A DNA stretch of 64,000 bases from Novosphingobium sp. SG751A (GTDB lineage Bacteria > Pseudomonadota > Alphaproteobacteria > Sphingomonadales > Sphingomonadaceae). The notes under the pieces were generated by a model. That model was given only the letters and a program-made list of their open reading frames with translations. It did not search any database and had not been told where the DNA came from. Where the stretch lies: assembly GCF_013149295.1 (NCBI RefSeq), contig NZ_JABGCB010000006.1:186001-250000 (forward strand), written 5' to 3'. The translations under genes and the position numbers were made by a program. Below are positions 50,727-58,838 of this stretch, piece by piece (positions within the stretch are counted from its first letter, which is position 1; every line of letters starts with the position of its first letter).

Positions 50727-52181
50727 ATGGGCGTTGACCGGCGCGGATTTACCCTTGGCCTTGGCATTGCGGGCCTGATGGCGGCCACGCCCGCGATAGC
50801 GCGCGCGGCGGCCAAGGCGGCCAAGCCTGCAGCCCCGCGCGGCACCGATGTGATCGTGCTGGGCGCGGGGATTTCGGGGCTGAACACGGCATGGCTGCTT
50901 GAACAGCAGGGGCTGAAAGTCACCGTGCTGGAGGGCCGCAGCCGCGTGGGCGGGCGGATCATGACGCTGATGGACCAGCCCGGCTATCCCGAAATGGGCT
51001 TCAACTCGATGGCCGAAGGCTATGGACGCGGCATTGATGCGGCGGCGCGCGCGGGCGTGGCGCTGGAAGAAGTGGGCGCGCGCTATCGCATCGGCGGGGC
51101 GCCGGGGCTCTATATCAACGGCAAGCTGCTGAGCCGCGAGGAATGGGCGCGCCATCCGGGCAATCCTTTTCCCGATGCGATGAAGACCTTTATGCCCGCC
51201 GAGCTGGTCAATGTGCTGATCGCCAGGAACACGCGGCTCAAAGACTGGACCCAATGGGCCGACGCGGCCAACGCCCCGCTCGACATCTCGCTCTATGAAT
51301 GGCTCAAAGCGCAGGGCCTGTCGGATCAGGCGATCCATCTGGCCAATGATGTTTCGCCCTATTACGGCAGCAATGCCTATGACGTTTCGGCGCTGATGCT
51401 GGAATATAACGACGGCTTTGTGAAGGCGCAGATCGCGACGGGGATCAAGTCGCTGGCGGTCAAGGGGGGCAATCTCAATCTGCCCATCGCCATGGCCAAG
51501 ATGCTCAAGGGCGACCTGTTGTTTGGCAAGGAAGTGGTGGCGATCGAGACCTCGCCGACCAATGCCACGGTCACCTGTGCCGATGGTTCGGTGCATCAGG
51601 CGGGGCGGGTCATCTCCTCGCTGCCTTTTTCCACGCTGCGCCATGTGCATGTGATGCCGGGCCTTTCGGGTGTTCAGGCGCGGGCCGTAGCCACCATGCC
51701 CTATCAGCCGCTCTCCATCGCTTTCCTGACGGCCACCGCGCCGTTCTGGGAAGAGGACAAGGCTGCGCCCGGCATGTGGACCGATGGCGTGACCGGCGTG
51801 GTGACGCCCCAGCGTTTCGGCGCAACGCCTGAGGAAATCACCGGCTTTACCGTGCAGGCGCGCGGCGCCATGGCCCATTATTGGGACGCGATGGGTAAAG
51901 AGGCTGCGATGGCCACGATCATCGCGGGGATCGAGGCGATCCGCCCATCGACCAAAGGCAAATTGCGCGGCGCGGCCTATTTCAGCTGGGTGGGTGAACG
52001 CTTCAATCAGGGCGACTGGGCCTATTTCAGCCCCGGACAGGTGGCGGGCGTGATGAGCGAATTGTCCAAGCCGGCCGGCCGCCTGCATTTCTGCGGCGAG
52101 CATACCGCCACCGGCGCGCGCGGATTGGAAGGCGCGCTGGAATCCTCCGAACGCGTCGCGCTCGAGGTGCTGTCGGCCTGA
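50727..52181 (+). CDS. Tat-exported flavin amine oxidase-family oxidoreductase
   Basis: The 484-residue protein starts with a twin-arginine signal (GVDRRGFTLGLGIAGL). A Rossmann FAD site VIVLGAGISGLNTAWLLEQQG and RVGGRIMTL follow near residues 42-85. The C-terminal FAD-contacting motif is FCGEHTATGARGLEGALESS. This layout is that of flavin monoamine oxidases and related phytoene-desaturase-like enzymes. A Tat-exported amine or alcohol oxidation in the periplasm is likely; the substrate is unknown. ATG 50727 follows GGAG. It is a single gene between two dyad-controlled operons. Confidence 0.87.
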   Translation: MGVDRRGFTLGLGIAGLMAATPAIARAAAKAAKPAAPRGTDVIVLGAGISGLNTAWLLEQQGLKVTVLEGRSRVGGRIMTLMDQPGYPEMGFNSMAEGYGRGIDAAARAGVALEEVGARYRIGGAPGLYINGKLLSREEWARHPGNPFPDAMKTFMPAELVNVLIARNTRLKDWTQWADAANAPLDISLYEWLKAQGLSDQAIHLANDVSPYYGSNAYDVSALMLEYNDGFVKAQIATGIKSLAVKGGNLNLPIAMAKMLKGDLLFGKEVVAIETSPTNATVTCADGSVHQAGRVISSLPFSTLRHVHVMPGLSGVQARAVATMPYQPLSIAFLTATAPFWEEDKAAPGMWTDGVTGVVTPQRFGATPEEITGFTVQARGAMAHYWDAMGKEAAMATIIAGIEAIRPSTKGKLRGAAYFSWVGERFNQGDWAYFSPGQVAGVMSELSKPAGRLHFCGEHTATGARGLEGALESSERVALEVLSA

Positions 52182-52188
52182 TGCGCAT

Positions 52189-52207
52189 TTGTTCGCATTG
52201 CGGAGAG
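52189..52207. promoter_or_regulatory. 19-bp dyad site 13
   Basis: TTGTTCG-CATTG-CGGAGAG lies 76 bp before the start at 52283, right after the amine-oxidase stop. The left arm is close to site 5a (GTGTTCG). Confidence 0.62.
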
Positions 52208-52282
52208 TCAATCCTTGCCGATGGGCGTGGAGGCTCAATAATGTTTGTGTCGCACCATATTTTGCCAAGCGAGTAACGTCTC

Positions 52283-53209
52283 ATGGAATATGATTACATT
52301 CCCCTTCCCGCCCGCCAGCCTTTGAAGTGGCCCAATGGCGCACGGGTCGCGCTTATCCTGACCTTCAACCTTGAGACGTGGGATCTGACCAAGGACAGCG
52401 ACAAGCCCTATTATGCGGGCGGGCCGGCGATCCTGCCGGATTCGCTGCCGGCCAACACGCCCGATTTCCCCAATTTCACCTGGCGCGAATATGGCCAGCG
52501 GGTGGGCATCTGGCGGCTTTATGACCTGTTCGACGAACTGGGCGTCAAGGCGAGCTGCACCACCAATGCCGTGACGTTTGAGCGGCGCAAGGCGATGACC
52601 GATGCCTGCCTCGAACGCGGCTGGGAATTGCTGACGCATAATTGGGAGCAGGGCGAACTGCTGACCAGTTTCGCGCATCAGCCGGAAAAGGAGCGCGACA
52701 TCATCCTGCGCAGCCTCGACCAGTTCGAGAAATATACCGGCCGCAAGTCGAAGGGCTGGCTCTCCTCGTCCCTGCGCGGCACGATGCAGACGGCCGACAT
52801 TCTGGCCGAATATGGCTGCAAATTCTACTGCGACATCATGAATGACGATCAGCCCTATTTGCTGAAGACCCCGAATGGTCCGATCGTCTCGGTACCTTAT
52901 TCGAATGAAATCAACGATTTTACCTTCATCACGCGCAAGAATTTCACCACAGACCAGTTTCGCGACGCGCTGATCGAGGAACTCGACGTGCTCTATGCCG
53001 AGGGCGCCAAGACCGGCCGGATCATGAATGTCGGCCTGCATCCGCATGTGTCGGGTCGCGCGCATCGCGTCCGGGCGCTGCGCGAATTTATCGAACATGC
53101 CAAGAGCCTGCCCGGCGTGTGGTGGGCCACGCGCGAAGAGATCGCCGAATGGTATCTGGCCAATCATGAGAGCCACATCCCCGGCCAGCTTGAAGGCGGT
53201 GCAAAGTGA
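52283..53209 (+). CDS. CE4-fold deacetylase/imidase (PuuE-like)
   Basis: The 308-residue protein belongs to the polysaccharide deacetylase superfamily, PuuE-like branch. The N-terminal strand LILTFNLETWD replaces the usual FVLNYEEG. Metal-ligand candidates are His 119 in LLTHNWEQG and His 253 in VGLHPHVSGRAHR, a hallmark of PuuE allantoinase and cyclic imide hydrolase. An amide-ring opening of a cyclic imide, hydantoin or allantoin-like compound fits best; true polysaccharide deacetylation is unlikely without export. It is the first gene of a three-gene operon (4-bp overlaps) with a flavin monooxygenase and aldehyde dehydrogenase. Confidence 0.83.
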   Translation: MEYDYIPLPARQPLKWPNGARVALILTFNLETWDLTKDSDKPYYAGGPAILPDSLPANTPDFPNFTWREYGQRVGIWRLYDLFDELGVKASCTTNAVTFERRKAMTDACLERGWELLTHNWEQGELLTSFAHQPEKERDIILRSLDQFEKYTGRKSKGWLSSSLRGTMQTADILAEYGCKFYCDIMNDDQPYLLKTPNGPIVSVPYSNEINDFTFITRKNFTTDQFRDALIEELDVLYAEGAKTGRIMNVGLHPHVSGRAHRVRALREFIEHAKSLPGVWWATREEIAEWYLANHESHIPGQLEGGAK

Positions 53210-54357
53210 GCAAGCCGCAGACCATCCTGATCGTTGGCGGCGGCGTGGCGGGCATGACCGCCTCGGCCGCGCTGGCCCAGCAGGGTTTCAAGGTGACGCT
53301 GCTCGAATCCGCGCCCCAGTTCGGCGAAATCGGCGCGGGTCTGACCCTGACGCCCAACGCGATGAAGGGGCTGGATTTCATCGGCATCTGCGAGGAAGCG
53401 GCAGCGGTTGCCGTCGAACCCACCCGCCAGCGCATCCAGCACTGGCAGGATGGGCGCACGCTGGTGGCATTTGACCGCTCGACCCAGCGTGAGAAATATG
53501 GCGCGCCCTACATCACCGTTCACCGGGCTGATCTGCACGGGGTGATGACAAGCGCGGCGCAGCGCGCCGGGGTGGAAATGATCGCCGGGGCGCAGGTCGT
53601 TTCGAGCGAGGGAACCACCGTGACGCTCGCCGACGGGCGGCAATTCAGCGCGGATGTTCTGGTCGGCGCGGATGGCGTAAAGAGCGTTATCCGCCAGCGC
53701 TTTGGCGATGATGCCCCGCATTTCACGGGCCATGTCGCATGGCGCTGCCTGGTGCCGGTGACGCCGGAAATTCAGGATCTTTCCGATTTCCCCGGCATCA
53801 TCATCGGCCCCGGCGCGATGATGAACCGCTATAATGTGCGCGGCTCGAAGGTGATGAACTTCGTGTTCTTCGCCCGGCAGGAAGGCTGGAATCAGGAAGG
53901 CTGGACCACGCCCGCCGATCCCGAAGAACTTCAGGCGATCTATGGCCATTGGTGTGAGGATGCGCAGCGTCTGCTCAAAGCGGCGATTGCACAACCCCTG
54001 TTCAAATGGGCGATCAACGCCCGACAGCCGATGCCGACCTGGGTTCTGGACGGCAATGTCACGCTGATCGGTGATGCGGCCCATGCGATGACGCCTTTCC
54101 TTGGCCATGGGGCGGCCTGCGGGATCGAGGATGCGGTGGCGCTGGCCCGCGCGCTGGCTGCCTCGGATTCCGCCGCCGAGGGCCTTGCTCGCTATGAGAA
54201 AGCGCGCCACGAACGCGCCACGTTCATCCAGCAGGAATCGAACGCCAATGCCGATCGCATGCAGGGCCAGAACACCGATTTCTTCGGCCTTGAAGGTATG
54301 AAGGACGAGGAATCGCTCGGCCTGTTTCTGTATGATCCGCGGGAAGTTGAAGTATGA
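53206..54357 (+). CDS. Group A FAD-dependent monooxygenase
   Basis: The 383-residue flavoprotein starts at GTG 53206 overlapping the upstream stop. It has the FAD motif TILIVGGGVAGMTASAAL (residues 7-24), the DG motif DVLVGADGVKS near 157, and GDAAHAMTPFLGHGA near 287. These define single-component aromatic hydroxylases such as salicylate, 3-hydroxybenzoate 6- or 6-hydroxynicotinate 3-monooxygenase. Hydroxylation of an aromatic or heteroaromatic ring is likely. Its position between an imidase-like and an aldehyde dehydrogenase gene suggests one pathway. Confidence 0.9.
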   Translation: MSKPQTILIVGGGVAGMTASAALAQQGFKVTLLESAPQFGEIGAGLTLTPNAMKGLDFIGICEEAAAVAVEPTRQRIQHWQDGRTLVAFDRSTQREKYGAPYITVHRADLHGVMTSAAQRAGVEMIAGAQVVSSEGTTVTLADGRQFSADVLVGADGVKSVIRQRFGDDAPHFTGHVAWRCLVPVTPEIQDLSDFPGIIIGPGAMMNRYNVRGSKVMNFVFFARQEGWNQEGWTTPADPEELQAIYGHWCEDAQRLLKAAIAQPLFKWAINARQPMPTWVLDGNVTLIGDAAHAMTPFLGHGAACGIEDAVALARALAASDSAAEGLARYEKARHERATFIQQESNANADRMQGQNTDFFGLEGMKDEESLGLFLYDPREVEV

Positions 54358-55856
54358 ACGTGCTGCCCTTTGATGGCCACGCCATCGCGCCGCAAACCGC
54401 CGCCTTTTTGGGCGGGCAGCATCGGTTGCTGATCGACGGCGCATGGGTCGACGGCAGCGGCGAGCATGTCACGCGCGACCCGGCGACGGGTCTTGAACTG
54501 GCCCGTTTCGCCACCGGCGGCGCGGCCGAGGTTGACGCCGCCGTCGCCGCCGCCCGCCGCGCCTTTCATGGCGCATGGGGACGGATGACGGTTTCGGACC
54601 GCACCGCGATCCTGTTCCGCCTTGCCCGGATCATGGAGGCCAATGCGCAGCTTTTGACTGAGCTGGACATTGTCGACAATGGCATGCCCGGTTTTATTGC
54701 GGGGCTGACCACGGCCAATTGCGTGGAAATGGTCGATTATTACGCAGGTGCCGTGATGCGGATCGAGGGCACCACCACCGCCCCGCCGCGCCACATCGCC
54801 GCCGAGACCGAGGCGTTGACCTATACCCTACGCGAGCCGGTGGGCGTGGCGGGGCTGATCGTGCCGTGGAACGTGCCGCTTTCCACCGCGATCCTGAAGC
54901 TGGCGCCTGCGCTGGCGGCGGGCTGCACCGTGGTGATGAAGCCGAGCGAGGAAACCCCGCTCTCGGTGCTGGCGCTGGGGCAGATGATCCTGGATGCCGG
55001 TTTCCCGGCGGGGGTTGTCAACATCGTCAACGGCTTTGGCGCGGATTGCGGCGCGGCGCTGGCGGCCCATCCGGGCGTGGACAAGATCAGCTTCACCGGA
55101 TCGACCGTGACCGGCAAGAAGATTGTGCAAGCGGCTCTCGGCAACCTCAAAAAGGTAAGTCTTGAACTGGGCGGCAAGTCGCCGGTGGTGGTGATGCCGG
55201 ACGCGGATCTGGCGCTGGCCGTGCCGGGCGTGGCGCTGGCCACCTTCTTCCTTCAGGGCCAGAACTGCATGGCGGGCACGCGTATCTTTGCGCATGAGGC
55301 GATCCATGACGAACTGGTCGAGGGCGTGGCGGCGTTCAGCGCGGGCATGAAGCTGGGCCATGGATTGGACCCGGCCACGATGCAGGGACCGATGATATCG
55401 GACGTCCACAGCGCCAAGGTGATGGGCTACATCGAGGCGGGCAAACAGGCGGGCGCTACCCTGGTCTGCGGCGGGGAAAAGCTGGATCGTCCCGGCAATT
55501 TCATCCCGCCCACGATCTTTGCCGATTGCCGCCCGGATATGTCGATCGTGCGCGATGAAATCTTTGGCCCGGTGATGGCGGTCCAGAAATTTGCCACCAC
55601 TGATCTGGACGCGATTGCGGAGCTTGCCAATGACACGCCCTTCGGCCTGTCGGGCAGCGTTTGGACGCGCGATCTGTCCACCGCGCATCGCATGGTCAAG
55701 CGCATCCGCTCGGGCCACGTCTCGATCAATTGCCATGGCGCGGTGGGCACGAACATTCCCTTTGGCGGCTTTGGCCAATCGGGATGGGGCCGCGAATTTG
55801 GCCGGGAAGGGCTTGAAGCCTATCTCGAAACCAAGGCCGTTACGGCGCGGCTGTAA
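54354..55856 (+). CDS. Aldehyde dehydrogenase (internal)
   Basis: The 500-residue NAD(P)-dependent enzyme has AGLIVPWNVPLSTAILKLAPALAAG, the cofactor motif SFTGSTVTGKK, the general-base ELGGKSP and the nucleophile segment FLQGQNCMAGTRIF. The C-terminus FGGFGQSGWGREFG is typical. It resembles betaine or aromatic/semialdehyde dehydrogenases, and the substrate is not fixed. ATG 54354 overlaps the monooxygenase stop by 4 bp. A bidirectional terminator follows. A second aldehyde dehydrogenase begins at 63026. Confidence 0.92.
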   Translation: MNVLPFDGHAIAPQTAAFLGGQHRLLIDGAWVDGSGEHVTRDPATGLELARFATGGAAEVDAAVAAARRAFHGAWGRMTVSDRTAILFRLARIMEANAQLLTELDIVDNGMPGFIAGLTTANCVEMVDYYAGAVMRIEGTTTAPPRHIAAETEALTYTLREPVGVAGLIVPWNVPLSTAILKLAPALAAGCTVVMKPSEETPLSVLALGQMILDAGFPAGVVNIVNGFGADCGAALAAHPGVDKISFTGSTVTGKKIVQAALGNLKKVSLELGGKSPVVVMPDADLALAVPGVALATFFLQGQNCMAGTRIFAHEAIHDELVEGVAAFSAGMKLGHGLDPATMQGPMISDVHSAKVMGYIEAGKQAGATLVCGGEKLDRPGNFIPPTIFADCRPDMSIVRDEIFGPVMAVQKFATTDLDAIAELANDTPFGLSGSVWTRDLSTAHRMVKRIRSGHVSINCHGAVGTNIPFGGFGQSGWGREFGREGLEAYLETKAVTARL

Positions 55857-55860
55857 TCGG

Positions 55861-55891
55861 AAAGGGGCGGGGTTATTCCCGCCCCTTTTTT
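55861..55891. terminator. Bidirectional terminator
   Basis: AAAGGGGCGGG (55861-55871) pairs with CCCGCCCCTTT (55878-55888), with T-run after and A-run before. It serves the aldehyde dehydrogenase (plus) and the IclR gene (minus). Confidence 0.9.
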
Positions 55892-56684
55892 ATGCGCTGC
55901 CCACCGGGGCGCCATTTGACAGATCGTGGCTGATGGCCGCAGCGGTGGCTTTCAGATCGTCCAGATAGCGTTCGAGCGCGGTCGACAGTTTCATCGCGGC
56001 CACGAAGAAAGCCAGCGTGATCGCCGCTTCGAAATGGCCGTTGCGAAACACCGGTACGGCGATGGACGATGTCTTGCCCGGTGTCAGATTGTGGTGATTG
56101 CGCCCCTGCACGGCATAGCCTTCCGCGCGGATGCGTTCGACATCGAGGCCGACCTCTGCCGTAGCCAGATAGTTGAGGTCGATATCCTGCGACACGCGCA
56201 TGAAGCGCAGGATCATCTCGCGGTCCTCATCATCGGCAAAGGCCATCGACACTTTGCCCGAGGCGCTGTCCAGAATGGGCAGGGTGAAGCCGGGATAGTA
56301 ATGTTCGAAGGTCAGCGAGGAGTTGGCATGGGTGGAATCGCGCAGCATCATGTCGCGCCCCACCCGGATCGCCACCGACACCGGCCAGCCCACCCGCCGC
56401 GTCAGCGCGACAATATGGGGCCGCGCGATGCGCACCAATTCATCGTCATGCTGAAACCCGGTGGCCAGCGTCTGCACCAGCGCGGTGGCGCGGTAACGCT
56501 TGCGCGCCGGTTCCTGCTCGATCAGGCCCTCATACAACAGCGTCTGCACGATGCGGCAGGCGGTGGGATAGGGCACCTGGCTCGCCTTCGCGATTTCCAT
56601 CATCGAAAGCGAGCCGTGACGATTGATGGCTTTCAGCGCGGCGATTGACCGCGTGATCGACCGAATGGGAACACCCTTTTCCAT
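55890..56684 (-). CDS. IclR-family transcriptional regulator, candidate master regulator of the island
   Basis: The 264-residue regulator has an N-terminal winged helix: ITRSIAALKAINRHGSLSMMEIAKASQVPYPTACRIVQTLLYEGLI (about residues 9-54), with the recognition helix around PYPTACRIVQTL. The IclR effector domain follows, with GRNHHNLTPGKTSSIAVPVF. It looks like MhpR/PcaR-type regulators that bind palindromes and respond to aromatic or acid intermediates. It is the only regulator gene between 14.6 kb and the right edge. A near-perfect 19-bp dyad lies 75 bp before its start, implying autoregulation. Activator or repressor role is not determined. Confidence 0.9.
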   Translation of the reverse strand: MEKGVPIRSITRSIAALKAINRHGSLSMMEIAKASQVPYPTACRIVQTLLYEGLIEQEPARKRYRATALVQTLATGFQHDDELVRIARPHIVALTRRVGWPVSVAIRVGRDMMLRDSTHANSSLTFEHYYPGFTLPILDSASGKVSMAFADDEDREMILRFMRVSQDIDLNYLATAEVGLDVERIRAEGYAVQGRNHHNLTPGKTSSIAVPVFRNGHFEAAITLAFFVAAMKLSTALERYLDDLKATAAAISHDLSNGAPVGSA

Positions 56685-56758
56685 GACCGTTTCTCCCGTG
56701 AAACTCTATTGTCGCCAGAGTGTCAGGAGATTGTCATTTTTCCGAAAAGGACGCCAGT

Positions 56759-56777
56759 TTATCCGACAGGCGGATAC
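56759..56777. promoter_or_regulatory. 19-bp dyad site 14 in the IclR promoter
   Basis: TTATCCG-ACAGG-CGGATAC is near perfect. It lies 75 bp before the IclR ATG (56684, minus), after the alcohol dehydrogenase stop, so it points to autoregulation. Confidence 0.82.
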
Positions 56778-56797
56778 GCATTCTGACGTATATCCAT

Positions 56798-57919
56798 TTA
56801 CGCCCCCGGAATGATCACCTGCCGAATGGCTGCTCCGCTGGCCAATTTGTCCATCAAGGCATTGATTTCGGACAGCGGGCTGATCGAGGTGAGCAGCTTT
56901 TCTACCGGCAGGCGCCCCGCGCGCCACAGGGCGACATAGCGCGGAATATCGCGTGAGGGGATCGAGGAACCCATATAACTGCCCATCAAAGTCTTGCCAT
57001 CGGCCACCAGGCTGAGCGCGTTGATGGAAAGCGACTCGGACGGATTGGGCAGGCCGACCGTTATGATACGCCCCCCGCGCCGCGCGGCCTGATAGGCTGT
57101 GGCCAGCACGGCGGCCTTGCCCACGGTTTCGACAACCACATCGGCGCCGCGCGCGGGTTCTTCCTCGCCCGGCGCAAAGGCGCCCGCCGCACCCAGTTCG
57201 AGCGCCAGCGCGCGCTTTTCCGCGCTGGGGTCGACCGCATAGACCGGCTGCGCACCGCAGGCCAAAGCGCCCAGCAGCGCGGCAAGGCCAACCCCGCCAA
57301 GGCCATAGATCAACACACTTTCGCCGGGGCGTACGGCGGCGGTGTTCATCACCGCGCCAACGCCGGTCAGCACCGCGCAGCCGAACAAGGCGGCGGTTTC
57401 GGGTGGAATGTCTGCATCCACCTTAACAACGCTGCGGCGGTCCACGACGGCATGGCTGGCAAAGGCCGAGACACCGAGGTGATGATGGACATGCGCGCCA
57501 TCACACGACAGGCGATGCCCGCCGCGCATCAATTCGCCCCGCCCGTTGGCCGCCGCGCCATTGGGGCAAAGGTAGCCCTCGCCCGACTGACACGCGACGC
57601 ATTGGCCGCAGGAGGGCAGGAACACCAGCACCACCCGGTTGCCCACCGCGATCCCGCGTTCATCAGGATCGCCAAGGGCCAGCACCGTCGCCGCCGCCTC
57701 ATGCCCCAGCGCCATCGGCATCGGACGGGGGCGATCCCCGTTGATGACCGACAGATCCGAATGGCACAGGCCCGCCGCATCAATCCGCACCAGCAATTCG
57801 CCGGGCAGCGGATCGGCCAGTTCGACCGATTTCACGTCCAGCGGCTTGCCCGTGCCATAGGGGGCGGGGTTGTTGCCGCTCTGGTTGAGCACAGCGGCGG
57901 TGATGGTGCGGGTGTTCAT
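56798..57919 (-). CDS. Zinc-dependent alcohol dehydrogenase (MDR family)
   Basis: The 373-residue medium-chain dehydrogenase has catalytic zinc ligands in AAGLCHSDLSVI (Cys) and ALGHEAAATV (His). The structural zinc lobe is CGQCVACQSGEGYLC with four Cys. The NAD fold is LIYGLGGVGLAALLGALA, followed by VYAVDPS with Asp indicating NAD+. It oxidises an alcohol to an aldehyde or the reverse, and could feed the aldehyde dehydrogenase starting at 63026. ATG 57919 lies 4 bp after the isocitrate-lyase-family stop; the frame opens at 57946. It is the last gene of the HyuAB operon. Confidence 0.9.
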   Translation of the reverse strand: MNTRTITAAVLNQSGNNPAPYGTGKPLDVKSVELADPLPGELLVRIDAAGLCHSDLSVINGDRPRPMPMALGHEAAATVLALGDPDERGIAVGNRVVLVFLPSCGQCVACQSGEGYLCPNGAAANGRGELMRGGHRLSCDGAHVHHHLGVSAFASHAVVDRRSVVKVDADIPPETAALFGCAVLTGVGAVMNTAAVRPGESVLIYGLGGVGLAALLGALACGAQPVYAVDPSAEKRALALELGAAGAFAPGEEEPARGADVVVETVGKAAVLATAYQAARRGGRIITVGLPNPSESLSINALSLVADGKTLMGSYMGSSIPSRDIPRYVALWRAGRLPVEKLLTSISPLSEINALMDKLASGAAIRQVIIPGA

Positions 57920-57923
57920 GGTC

Positions 57924-58778
57924 TTACTTCGCCCACTTCTTTTCAAAATCCCAGACTTCGTTAAAGCCGATCAGGCCGCAGAATTCCTTGAAATTGAAAA
58001 TGCCTTCCGGCTCGCCAATGCCGTGATCCTTCAGATCGCGCAGGCACTTTTCCATGGCCGTGGCCGCCACCAGCGAGGTCAGCGAGGGATAGATGGCATA
58101 GGCATAACCGATCTCTTCCAGAACGCTGGCATTGGGGATGGGGGTCGAACCGCCATTGGCCATATTGGCCATCACCGGCTTGTCAAACAGGGCGCAGGCC
58201 TTGGCCATTTCCTCTTCGCTTTCCAGCGCTTCGGGGAAGATGACATGGGCGCCGGCCTTGTCATAGGCTTCCATGCGGCGCATCAGGGCGTCGAAGCCTT
58301 CGCTCTGGCGCGCGTCACTGCGGGCGATGATCAGGAAATCCTCGCTCTCACGTGCGGCAACGGCGACCTTGATCTTGTCGACCATGTCTTCGACCGGGAT
58401 GCAGCGGCGGAAGGGCGTGTGGCCGCACTTTTTGGGGAATTCCTGATCTTCCAGCTGGATGCAGGTGACGCCTGCGGCCTCATAGCCCTTGACCGTGTGA
58501 TGGACGTTGAGCAGCCCGCCATAGCCGGTGTCGCCATCGGCGATCACGGCAGAATTGCTGGTACGCACCAGCGTGGTCATGCGGTTGAGCATTTCGGTAT
58601 AGGTGGCGATGCCAGCGTCCGGCAGGCCCCATGCGCTGGCGGTCAGCCAGTAGCCGGTGCCATAGACGATGTCGAAGCCGACCTTGTTGGCGATGGCGGC
58701 AGTGATCATATCCTGAATGCCGGGCACGACGAAAAATTTGCCGCTTTCCAGCTTTTGGCGAAGGATGGGATTGGCCAT
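57924..58778 (-). CDS. Isocitrate lyase/PEP mutase superfamily C-C lyase
   Basis: The 284-residue TIM-barrel enzyme has VIADGDTGYGG (Asp 81 and 83, metal site) and CIQLEDQEFPKKCGH, whose KKCGH loop (116-120) carries the Cys general acid of true lyases such as methylisocitrate lyase and 2,3-dimethylmalate lyase. This separates it from PEP mutase and most oxaloacetate decarboxylases. Cleavage of a malate-type acid to pyruvate or glyoxylate plus another acid is expected. ATG 58778 follows AGGAAGAA. It is third in the HyuAB operon, following a hairpin spacer. Confidence 0.88.
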   Translation of the reverse strand: MANPILRQKLESGKFFVVPGIQDMITAAIANKVGFDIVYGTGYWLTASAWGLPDAGIATYTEMLNRMTTLVRTSNSAVIADGDTGYGGLLNVHHTVKGYEAAGVTCIQLEDQEFPKKCGHTPFRRCIPVEDMVDKIKVAVAARESEDFLIIARSDARQSEGFDALMRRMEAYDKAGAHVIFPEALESEEEMAKACALFDKPVMANMANGGSTPIPNASVLEEIGYAYAIYPSLTSLVAATAMEKCLRDLKDHGIGEPEGIFNFKEFCGLIGFNEVWDFEKKWAK

Positions 58779-58802
58779 TATGTTCTTCCTGCGATTTTTG
58801 TG

Positions 58803-58832
58803 CGGCCCCGAAAGCATGTGCCTTCGGGGCCG
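58803..58832 (-). other. Intercistronic hairpin between hyuB-type and lyase genes
   Basis: CGGCCCCGAA (58803-58812) pairs perfectly with TTCGGGGCCG (58823-58832). No T-run follows on the minus strand, so it is probably an mRNA stabiliser or processing site inside the operon rather than a terminator. Confidence 0.6.
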
Positions 58833-58838
58833 GATAGG

